Shown: positions 12,211 through 21,728 of the stretch, in pieces | Numbering within the stretch: position 1 is the stretch's first letter | How the letters are laid out: the number at the start of each line of letters is the position of its first letter | Position numbers and translations under genes: made by a program | The notes under the pieces: generated by a model | Databases searched by the model: none | Told to the model about the DNA's origin: nothing | Seen by the model: the letters and a program-made list of their open reading frames with translations, nothing else | Origin: Microbotryum silenes-acaulis | Taxonomy: Eukaryota > Basidiomycota > Microbotryomycetes > Microbotryales > Microbotryaceae | Assembly (NCBI GenBank): GCA_003665825.1 | Contig: QPFY01000013.1 | Location: 558,001-622,000 of the forward strand | DNA: 64,000 bases | Direction of reading: 5' to 3'

Positions 12211-13018
12211 AAGACGTCGGGGAATCGGCGGGTTGAACGACAGACAGCTTGTACGACCAAGTAGCTATTCAGCAAACCCAGAAAATCATACACGTATTGA
12301 CAGCCTTCTCAAAATTATGGGAGAGATACTTTTTACCTATCGTTAAAAGTCCGAAACTCGCACTCTTTCGAGAAGAGAGTCTGAGGATCCAAATGAATAT
12401 CTGCAGGCGAGGCAACGCCCTCGTATTCGTCGACCGCCCTCGTTCTTTTTGCACTCGATCAGCACCCGCTGCGAGCGCCCCACGCCTGGTCCGACCCTCC
12501 CACGGGTTTCTGTTGGACGACAGCTGTCGAATCGCCTTTGTACACAAGGCCGTGAGTCGCCTTGGAGCGGTCGCAGATGGCGAGGTCGGAAGCGACGGCG
12601 GGAAGCTGATCTCTTGCTCCCCACCCTCCCTCCCACCACCCGGTACCTATCGCATCGCTTTGCTCGTCGTTGCAGGTCGTATCGCGCGTCGTGGTCGAGC
12701 GCCTTTTGGATCAACATTCCCTCCCCCGAGTCGAGTGACTTCTTCTGCCCTCCAGTTTTTGACTAGACTGGTTGGTGGTGTGGTCCGTCCTCCCGCCGTC
12801 GTTCGTCGTCGTCGTCGATCCTCGCTCTTTTGTCGTCCGTCCGTCGCGCCTTGACCTCGGCTGCTAATTCCAATTTGGACGATCGAGAGCCCGTGCGCGC
12901 GGTCCAACTTGAGGGGCGTGCGGTGGCCGTTTGCAAGCGTCGAGCTGGAATTTGCTCCGGGCGCGACCGTGACCCCAGATTTCGATAGCCAGCTCGGCAC
13001 GAGTCTTGAACAACGATC

Positions 13019-16000
13019 ATGAACACAGCCGAACTGTCGCGCTCACCAGCGGAGCAACGCCCTTATGCGTCGTCCCAACGCCTGAGAAGTGCCTCGACGC
13101 AGCATCGCCTACAGTTCGGCGACGAAAGGGTCTACACGGGCTCGATTGACGACTATGGCGCGAGCGCTGGATGGGCTCCTCAGCCCTCCGGCGGCAGCGG
13201 CGGCGGAACTAACGCTCACCATTATCAGGCGCAGCGTTCCGTTTCGTCGTCGTCGTCGGGCGGCAACTTGCATGCCGGCTTAGGCCAGCATGAAGAGGTC
13301 TTTCTCGATTTGTCCGCCTCGTTCAACTCTGCCTATCCGTCTATTTCTTCCGGTTACCCCTCTTCTTCGTCGTCCTACACCCATGACGGCCTCGGCCTTT
13401 CCGAAATGGACGTCGACGCGACCATGGCCCCGATGGGCGCGTACCAGTTCGACCCTTCCCTCTCCGACCACGAACAGCAATCCGACCACGCTTCTCATTC
13501 GCATGCACACGAGTATGACCAACGACAAGAATTGTATCATCGTCACGAAAACCCTCCACGGCATCAGCAGTTTCAGCAGCAGTACCAACCGCACCATTCG
13601 TTCACACCCTCCACCGGCGGTCACTCGGCGCCGGATCTCGCCTCGTCGGATCATTACTACGGCCAACCCGCGCCACCATCGACCGCAGTCAGCACCAACG
13701 AGGCGAGCGAGGAGGACGCACCCTTGTCCAGTCCTTATTTAGGATCGCCGCCAAGTAGTCCTACAAAAGGGTCGCGTGCCCGAACACGCTTTCAGAACCG
13801 CGTCTCCAAGGCTCAGGTGAGTTCTGCCGTGGCCCCAGTCATCTGCTCCGTGACCGTCAGCGTAGCGCGGTCTGCTGAATACTTTGGACGTGATTTTTTT
13901 TTGTTGCCTCCCGCAGCCTTACCCGACGAGCTCATCTGCTTCACCCGCTCGGTCAAGGTCCGGATCGATCAAGAGCTCGATGCTGCCGTCGCTCAGCATC
14001 TCGACCTCGCACCAATCAGGCTCGGCCTCCTCGTCGCCCTCGTTCTTCCCGGGTGGCTTGCCGTCGCCTTACCGGCAGTCGTCGACGCCAAGTTCGGCGA
14101 CGATGGATCCTTCGCAGTCCATTCGGTCCTCGAGCCCGAGCTCGGCAAGTTCCGTTTCGGGCAACGCCATGTCCCGCGCCAGCTCGTTCTCGGCGGCCAG
14201 TTCGATCCCGCCCAATGAAGCTGCCTTGTCCGAAGCCTTAGCGGCATCCACGGCCTCGATTGCCTCGATGGCGTCTGCGGTGTCGTCGGCCAACTTGTAC
14301 CGGAGTTCCGCCTCGTCGACGACAGCGACGCCGGTCACGGTCTCGCGCAGCCAGTCGCGTCGTGGCTCGCCGACCAAGAACTCGACGGGGCGAGTGCGCA
14401 AATTGTGCGACATCGATCGACGCGAGGTGTGCCTTTATAGTGCCGCAAACCCAGGGATGAAACAAGACCTCATCGCGTCCAAGTTTGACATTGACCGCAC
14501 CACCGTCTCCAAGATCTTGCGCGACAAAACCAAGTGGCTCGCCATTGTCGGACCCCGGCCGGAGACTGCGGTGGCTGAGTCCCCTGATTCTGCCGCTACG
14601 CCTTCGGCGGGCGATATCCCTAGCTCACCCCCGAGCGTTGCCACACCCCATCAGTCACCCACCTTCCCTCACACGCCACATCAAGGCGCGGTCACGTCCA
14701 GTACACCCATGTCGATGACATCCTCGATCAGCGGTCTCTTTTCGGAGCTGTCGACGACGGGGACCCCGTCAATTTCCCACAACAGGAGTTCGTCCGACAG
14801 CACCGGCATCTTCAAGATCGACTCCGAGGTCTTGAACTGGGTCCAATCTTCGATGCGCATTGGAGCGGAACCCTCGGACGAAGCCCTCAAGACCAAAGCC
14901 AAAGAGGTCGCCAAGAGGCATCGGGGCCTCGAGATGTTCAAGGCGACTGGGGCTTGGCTCGATAATTTCAAAGCCCGTACGGGCCTCGGCCGACTGTTGA
15001 CGGCGCGCAACACGATCGTCGAAGAGTCGAACCTCAGTGACGTCTCGGAGGACAATCTTGAATCGCACGACGATGACGATGAACACGCCGAAGGCGGAGA
15101 CCGTACGCAACGGGGCAAGACCAAAAGGTCCAAGCGCCAGTCAATCCTACGTCGGAACCACAACGAGGGTGCCGCAGCTTCGTCCTCGCCGCTCAAATCC
15201 TCCGAGACGTTCGGCCCGTCGGGCGGCGCGACGTCGTTGCCGAATACACTCAAGGCGAGCAAGATGGAAGTCGACTCGCGCACCCCGCTGCGACAGGCCT
15301 TTGCGGCGTCGATGGCCGGTGACACGTCTTTGGACAGCGAGGCCACACCGACCCATTCGACGGTCCATTCGCGCGCGACTTCCGGGACCGCTTCGGCGTC
15401 GACGGATCAAGAGTTCAACGAGGCGTTCGCGCAATATGGCACCGAGAGCACCGGCAGTTCCATCAACCAGCGCCGCGCGTCGCCGTACGGCAAGGGCCCC
15501 ACGATGAATACCCCTTCACGAAGCGGCAGCTTTGGCTCGAACAAGTCGCTCTCAACCAATGGCTACTCGCCGTCCGACCCGAGCCAGTCCCCCTTCGCCT
15601 TTGGTGGGTTCTCGCCCGATGGCAACAACGCCAATGCTTTCGGAAACCCGTTTCCACACTCCAACAGCGGTGGATCGGGCTCCAACGGCACCGACTACCC
15701 GCTAAAGTCGCCGTTCCAGACGAGTTCTCGGCAGTCGTCCTCTCAGTCGCTCTACTCGGCATCATTCAACGCCGCCAGTGGCCTGCCTGGCTCGACCGAC
15801 AACTCACCGCAGGCGACCTACAACCCGCACGGGCGATCCTTCTCGATTGCTTCGAGCACCTCGTCGTTTTCTGGTCTGACCGCATTCTCGTCGCAGACCA
15901 GTCAAGGCACGCCGCTCAGCACCTCAATGTCGCACTCGCAATCGAGTTCGGTGCCGTCGACCCCAGCCATGGGCACTTCGGGCTACTACAGCCACGGTCC

Positions 16001-16778
16001 GACGGGGACCTTGTCGCAGCTCCAAGCCGCTTTCGGCACGGGTCAAGCACCGCAGGCGCCAGTGCAGATCTCACCTCAGACCGTTGCGCCATACTTGATT
16101 CAAGGGGGAGCGAGTGAACAGAGTCCGCAGCGCATTGGCTTGGCTCGTCGGCAAACCATCTCGGGTTTTCCATCACCCAGCTCGTTTCAGAGCGTTGATT
16201 TGGCCCCGCCTTCGCGCGTGCAATCGCAAGCGGCGAGCCAGCAAACGTCACCGCGGCCGTCAACTGCAAGCATCTCGGATTTCGCCATTGCGACGAACGC
16301 CCCCGGTAGCGGTCCGTCGACCCCCGTGACGGCTCTGCAAGCGTTCGAGGGCCTCATAATGGCCCACCGGTGGCTCAACTCGCAGGATGCCAGCGGCTTC
16401 ACCCAACCCGGCGATCTCATTGCCTCGAGCGATCTGCGCAACCGGCTCGCGGAACGTCTCGGTCTCGACCTCCCCTCGGAAGCTCCCTTGCCGCTGCCCC
16501 GTTCGGCTTCGATGTCGGCCTCGATGTCCCTTCCTGGCTCGCGGGGAGCGACCCCATCGCTTTCCTCTTCCACCACTTCCAACGCGTCTGCGATACATAC
16601 CGGGGGCAAGGTGCAGTTCCCCAACTCGCCGTCGAGGCCGACGCGGATGCGGTCGGGGCGCACGCAGTCGACGAGCAGCATCCCACAGTTTAGTCGATCG
16701 CATTCGACACTGTCGCTGCTTGACGCGTCGATGGCCGAAGAGTCGCAACAGCATTCCCATGTATCACTGCATCAGTAA
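13019..16778 (+). CDS. Large Ser/Pro-rich protein with CENP-B/pogo-type DNA-binding helices, no DDE domain
   Basis: Two exons (13019-13816 and 13917-16778; intron GTGAGT to GCAG) give 1219 residues. The first ~460 residues are low complexity, rich in Ser, His, Gln and Tyr. A psq/CENP-B-like helix-turn-helix follows: the first segment contains DRREVCLYSAANPGMKQDLI and the recognition part DIDRTTVSKILRDKTKWL (coding about 14410-14540). About 100 residues later a second CENP-B/Tc5-type helical domain has LNWVQSSMRIG, AKRHRGLEMF and ATGAWLDNFKARTGL (about 14830-14990). This bipartite arrangement is the DNA-binding half of pogo transposases and of CENP-B, Cbh1/Abp1 and Pdc2-type proteins. The remaining ~570 residues are again Ser/Thr/Gly-rich with no recognisable DDE catalytic core. 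A domesticated transposase-derived transcription or chromatin factor is the likeliest reading. Confidence 0.8.
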
Positions 16779-17410
16779 ATGCATCTGATTTCTTCTCTTT
16801 CAGGTTCTCATCGAGTCCTTGTACGTTCTGGATCTGTTGGCGTTGTTGCGACGTCGTGCAAAAGCTGACTTGAGTCTATCGAACAGACGCTTGCCCACTC
16901 ATTACGAGCTCGTCTTTGTTCTTGTTGGCTCGCATTTTCTCTTCTCGTCGCATCCCCGGCACCATCACCGCTGCCGCCGCCCATGCTCTCCCGTCTACTG
17001 TAGAACGCCCGTGTTCATTAGCTCGACTCCATCAGCAGTTCTTGCGCGCCCGGCCATCATTATATTTCTCTCTCTGTCTCTCTCTCTCCTGCTTCTATTT
17101 CCCTCATGCCGGACGATCTCGAATTCTATTGCTTCCTATCACACTGTATCATGGCGGATTTTGCAACGATGCTTCTAGTATGTCCAATGGGGCCCGTCGC
17201 CTTCAGAGAGTCTACAAGTCTGGAAAGGCCCGAGCGGGGCGCATCGGTGCGATGATTTGACGAGAGGCACCGCGTTCGTAACTTCGCTTTGTCACCCCCT
17301 CCCACACCCCCTTTCGCTCCACAGAGCTCCCACACCCAACTTTGACCCCTTCTCAGTTGCCTCCTCCTCCTCCTCCTCATCGTCCGGAACTCTGACCTCG
17401 TACATACGAC
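16779..17410. other. Intergenic: 3' end of CENP-B-type gene and FEN1 promoter
   Basis: No gene seen. The most distinct element is a pyrimidine tract at 17066-17105 (mostly CT repeats). Another pyrimidine-rich, TCC-repeat stretch sits just before the FEN1 start (about 17280-17400). Such CT-rich leaders are common in fungal promoters. Confidence 0.6.
17066..17105 (+). repeat. CT-rich microsatellite
   Basis: A nearly pure pyrimidine run with repeated TC dinucleotides broken by two or three G. It is located ~310 bases upstream of FEN1 and may be promoter sequence or a simple repeat. Confidence 0.6.
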
Positions 17411-19460
17411 ATGGGAATCAAAGGCTTGACGGCGCTCATCAACGAGGAGGCGCCCAACGCGATCAAGCATGAAGAGATCAAGACCTTGTTCGGTCGCAAG
17501 GTCGCAATTGATGCGTCAGTAACGAAACCAAAGTTTTCGGGTGCTGGCCGCGATGATTTGATGATTTATCGATGTGCTGACTCAAGAAATCTCGGATCGT
17601 CTTGACGCGCCGCGACGCGTTCAACCCCTGAATGTCCATTGGCCGCGATGGTCGACGCAGATCCATGTCAGTCTTCCTTCTTGGTCCTGGTAATATACAT
17701 GAGAACTTCAAGGCCGACTCGGGCTTTTCTCCCCCGCAGGTCCATCTACCAGTTCTTGATCGCCGTGCGCCAGCAGGACGGCCAGCAGTTGATGAACGAT
17801 GCGGGAGAGACCACCTCGTAAGCTGTTCCCCCAGTACATGGATGAGTGTCGAGATGGTCTGAGTTCACTCGGAGTAATTGATTCCAATAGTCACTTGATG
17901 GGACTCTTCTACCGAACGGTGAGTTAAGTTGACGGCGGCCGTCGAGCAAAGTTGGCAACACTGGACTGACCCGAAATATCGCGTGTGCCACGTCTGGTTC
18001 CAGCTCCGCATGGTCGACAACGACCTCAAGCCTTGCTATGTCTTCGACGGAAAGCCGCCACAGCTCAAATCCAACGTCCTCAAGAAACGTTTCGCCGGTC
18101 GAGAGGAAGCCAAGACCGCCGAAGAGGAGGCCAAGGAAGTCGGCAAGTCGAGCTGGCAGGTCTTTCGAGCCTTAATCGATCTGTAGACTGAACAAACAGC
18201 CATCACAGGTACTGTCGAGGATGTGGACAAGATGAGTCGTCGACAGGTCAAGGTCACGCCCCAGCACAATGAAGAGTGCCGTAAACTCTTGACATTGATG
18301 GGTATCCCCTGGCTCGTGGTGAGTGCTGATACAGGACGGGCAAGAATTGATGTTGCAAGTATGTGGTTGCTGACCACCTTACATCCCTGTACATTGATAC
18401 CATAGGCGCCGTCAGAAGCCGAAGCCCAATGTGCCGAGCTGTGCCGTGGCGGCCTGGTGAGTTTTCACCTCGACGAGTGCTCAACAGGGCCGGCATGACC
18501 GCCACTGACAGATTCGTTTCGATGCGATACAGGTCTACGCTGCCGGTTCGGAAGACATGGACACGCTCACGTTCAACTCGCCGGTGGTTTTGCGTCACCT
18601 CACCTTCTCGGAAGCTCGCAAGTTGCCGATCGACGTCATCAATTTGTCGACCGTGCTCGAGGGCTTGAACCTGACCATGGACAAGGTGAGTGGTCATCTC
18701 GAAGCTCTCCTGCGCTAGTAATGAATGGCACTTATCCATTCGGACACCGGTACTTCCCAGTTCATCGAGATGTGCATGTTGTGCGGATGCGACTACCTCG
18801 AACCGCTTAAAGGTATCGGAGCCAAGACAGCACTCAAGCTCGTCCGAGACTACGATACGTTCGAAGAGATTCTCGAGCACCTGTCCAAGGGCAAGAACCC
18901 GCCGCCTGAAGATTGGCCGTGGAAAGAAGCCAAGGAGTTGTTCATTCATCCCAATGTCACGCCTGCCAAGGACGTCGAGGTCAGTCGGCTTTGGAACAGC
19001 GCTCTGGCAGTGGCGAGCTCACACTCTTGACGGCTCGCTCGATGACAGCTTCAATGGAAGGCCCCTGACGTCGAAGGTTTGGTCGAGTTCTTGGTCAAAG
19101 ACAGTGGCTTCAAGTGAGTCAGAAGCGAGATTCGCTTTCGGGCAAGCTTGAACTGAACGAATCACTGACACTGAACGTTCGCCGCAATCCTTCAGTGAGG
19201 ACCGAGTACGAAAAGGGTGCGATCGTCTCAAGATGCACCTCCAGGCGAAGCAGCAGGGCCGACTCGATGGCTTCTTCACCGTCAAGCCAAAGGACCCTTC
19301 TTCCTTGAACCCGGCCAAGCGCAAGGTGAGTTCCCGAGATTGGGCTTCAGCGCGCCGAGTTCTCGGATGTTGACTTCAATCCGTGGGACGCTACATGAAG
19401 GTTGATGACAAAAAAGACGCCAAGAACAAAAAAGCCAAACCGGCGGCCAAGAAGAAGTAG
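17411..19460 (+). CDS. RAD27: Flap endonuclease 1 (FEN1/Rad27)
   Basis: Structure-specific nuclease that removes 5' flaps during Okazaki fragment maturation and long-patch base excision repair. It begins [10 protein letters not shown], and the XPG N-domain metal ligands are visible: Asp in the DAS motif, Asp in VFDGKPP, the Glu pair in [12 protein letters not shown], the Asp pair in SEDMDTLTF, and [13 protein letters not shown] in the helix-hairpin-helix region. The PCNA-binding box QGRLDGFF precedes a Lys-rich tail ending at TAG 19458-19460. Twelve exons are inferred. They include a 6-base microexon (17661-17666) that restores DASMSIYQ, a 28-base exon (17891-17918) giving [10 protein letters not shown], and a GC-AG intron (18143-18208). 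The gene converges on uracil-DNA glycosylase, another repair gene. Length and motif order match the family throughout. Confidence 0.96.
17606..17620 (+). promoter_or_regulatory. CGCGCCGCGACGCGT element in FEN1 intron 1
   Basis: Contains ACGCGT (17615-17620) and an overlapping ACGCGC-type copy. The same 15 bases recur at the 5' end of UNG1 (21596-21610). It lies in the first intron, about 200 bases after the start codon. A G1/S (MBF-like) role is speculative. Confidence 0.25.
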
Positions 19461-19875
19461 ATGGGAAACCGGTTGGGTCGTCACGGTAGATGAGGTTGGC
19501 TGTCTCGGATTGAGTTTTGTCTCGAACGCAGGGTCTCCTGCTTGTTTGTGTGCTTGTAGCTGTAATTTCTACGTATTCGTGTCTAACCTTCTTTGACTTG
19601 AAACCGAGAGCATCCTTCAAGACTGCCCCAATATATGAGCAATCTACCAATGCTATCGACTTCTTGATTTGATCTTTTCTACATTCATACAACATGCGAT
19701 CACAGTCGGTTATGCAAAAGTGCTGCGTATTCAAGCGTGCTGCGTTCATCACTACTCAAAACTCTGCAAGCCGGAAGCCCATTTGCAGCGGCCCAAGCCG
19801 ACCCATGTCCGTTTTGGGACAAACACTGGACCAGTCGATGATGCCATCGGCTGCGGATTGGTAACCAGCCCTTCG
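19461..19875. other. Convergent 3' region between FEN1 and UNG1
   Basis: No coding potential that I can support. The stretch is AT-richer than its surroundings (for example 19560-19720) and should hold the two 3' untranslated regions and polyadenylation signals. Confidence 0.6.
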
Positions 19876-21631
19876 TCAGATGCGAGTGTGCCTGCGTAGA
19901 TGCAGATACGTACGACCGTATTTCTTCTCGAGCCATTCGTTGGCTTGTTTGAAGTGACCGTTGTTCAGGAAGCCGCGGTGCACCGAGAGTGGGGAAGGAT
20001 GCTGCGGACGGACGAGACGGGTATGGGAATAAATATCGATACATCACGCCTCTTGGGATACAACGGAAGAGACTGACTGCTGATTTGAGTACGAGGTGCT
20101 TGGTCTAATGAGTGCAAACGTGCAAATTCGAGCGTCAGCATCGAAATGAGATTTTGGCAAATGCAAGCGTCCAGTGAGGTTGACTTACAGTGTCGAGCTT
20201 GGCGACCCTCTTTGCAGCCCAAGCACCCCAAGCAAAAAATACGACTCTATGGAGGAAGGAAAACCTCGTGCTCGTCATCCATACAATTTCAGGGCTCCCG
20301 GCTTCTGCCAGGTTAAGCTCACCCTTTGCCAAGCTTGCCCGCGCCATCACTGCCCCCAAACTTGTCGACAAGGTGAACCACCTTGTCCGTGAACGACTCC
20401 CAACCTTTTCCCGCGTGCGAGTTCGCCTTATGCGCTTGGACGGTCAGTGACGTATTGAGCAGCAGGACCCCCGAGCGAGCCCAAGGGGTCAGGTCGCTGG
20501 ATGGAAGCGATAAAACGAATCAGACGAGGAGGCCAGCTCTAAAGGCAAGCAGGTTATCTGGTTCGTGGCAGGTATCACGTACCCCGTCTTGGGAGGAACG
20601 AAGTCGGGATATTCGTTGGACAGCTCTTTGTACATGTTGCGGAGGGAGGGAGGCACGGCCACGCCGGGTCGAACGGAGAAAGCCAAGCCTGCAAGAACGC
20701 AACGGCGGGCAGGGCCGGTCAGCACCTTCCGTAGGGAAACTTGCATAGATCCCTTTCCTATTATTGAGCTTACCGTGAGCTTGACCTTCACGATGAGGAA
20801 GATGCGTAGGAAGCAACAACGGGTCAAAATCAGCGCCGAGCAAATTATACAAAGAAATTCTGCTCACCCTCATTGTGGTAGGGATCCTGGCCAATGACTA
20901 CGATCTTGACCTTGTCCAGTGGGCAATGTCGACTCCACGAGTAGATATCGCGTGCTTTGGAGAATGTGATACGAGATCAGATCAGCTCGGATTTCCTTGG
21001 AGAAGATTGTGAGAAAAGAGAGGGACCGACCACGGGGGAAGACCTTGGCCGTAGTCGACTCGGGTCCTTGAACACCCTCCTTCCAAAGGAACCTTTTGAG
21101 GTCGAGAAAGTAGTCCTTGGTGATCTCATCCTTGAGCAATGTCAACCAAGATGGATCGAGGGTCGCGCATTCTAGCGAGAGCAGATCGTGAACGGTTGGC
21201 GATGGGCCGATGCTGGGCAGAGAAGCGAGGAAGGCCGTCGGAGAGAAGGTGCCCGGCTCGAGCTCGAGCTCGGCCTTGGTCGCGACGGCCTTGCCCTTGT
21301 TTGTCTCGATGGACTTGCTGCTACTGGCATTGTTGATTTCTGCTTCGGTGGCGTTAGCGTTAGTGCTCGAACTTGCTGAGGTCGATGTGGCGGCGCCTCC
21401 AGTGAGCACGGTGACGAAGTCGGTGATCTTGCGTTCCTGACCAGACGTGCGAGCCTTCTTGGTCGCGGGCTGAGCCTTCGAAGAAGCACTTGCACGCTTT
21501 CCGGTGGGTACCTCTGCTCCCGTCATGACGCTTGAGGTGGTGAGAGCGATGGGACGAGGTTGGAAACAGGATGTCAAAAGCAGCGAGAGGCCGGGCGCGC
21601 CGCGACGCGTGCGATGATCGGTGAACGTCAT
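19876..21631 (-). CDS. UNG1: Uracil-DNA glycosylase (family 1)
   Basis: Excises uracil from DNA to start base excision repair. The catalytic motif [10 protein letters not shown] (minus strand, near 20870-20900), preceded by [11 protein letters not shown], contains the water-activating Asp. The next exon has GLAFSVRPG and [18 protein letters not shown]. The final exon has the HPSPLS loop and ends LHLRRHTRI at TGA (19876-19878). Upstream of the core is a disordered Ser/Ala/Lys-rich leader with [16 protein letters not shown], a position where other Ung proteins carry PCNA/RPA-binding motifs. Two starts are plausible. ATG 21631 gives a basic, hydroxylated leader ([17 protein letters not shown]) like a mitochondrial presequence, and ATG 21527 gives a nuclear form. 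It lies 97 bases downstream of the ORC1 stop on the same strand. About five introns. Confidence 0.93.
21596..21610 (-). promoter_or_regulatory. CGCGCCGCGACGCGT element at the 5' end of UNG1
   Basis: Identical over 15 bases to the element in FEN1 intron 1. It lies between the two candidate UNG1 start codons, so it is codons of the mitochondrial-type leader and, for a transcript starting later, promoter or leader of the nuclear form. MCB function is inferred. Confidence 0.25.
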
Positions 21632-21728
21632 GACTAATTGCAACGACCTTGGCTCAGCGACTCCTCTGTCGCGGGAAAACCCTTTCAGTCCACGACCTCG
21701 GTCAGATTGCACTTGCTGCATCACATGG

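Larger units (their letters stand above)
10407..13018. other. Long gene-poor intergenic region upstream of the CENP-B-type gene
   Basis: Apart from the doubtful small ORF at 10398-10755, I see no conserved domain, tRNA or transposon here. The stretch has mixed composition, several short uninformative ORFs on both strands, two G-rich runs (10906-10925 and 12192-12210), and CT-rich sequence towards 12600-12840. The last several hundred bases probably hold the promoter and 5' leader of the downstream gene. Confidence 0.5.

Noticed and set aside
12249..12854. 201-codon plus-strand ORF upstream of the CENP-B-type gene
   Set aside because: No motif, starts in a non-conserved context and has the composition of CT-rich leader sequence.
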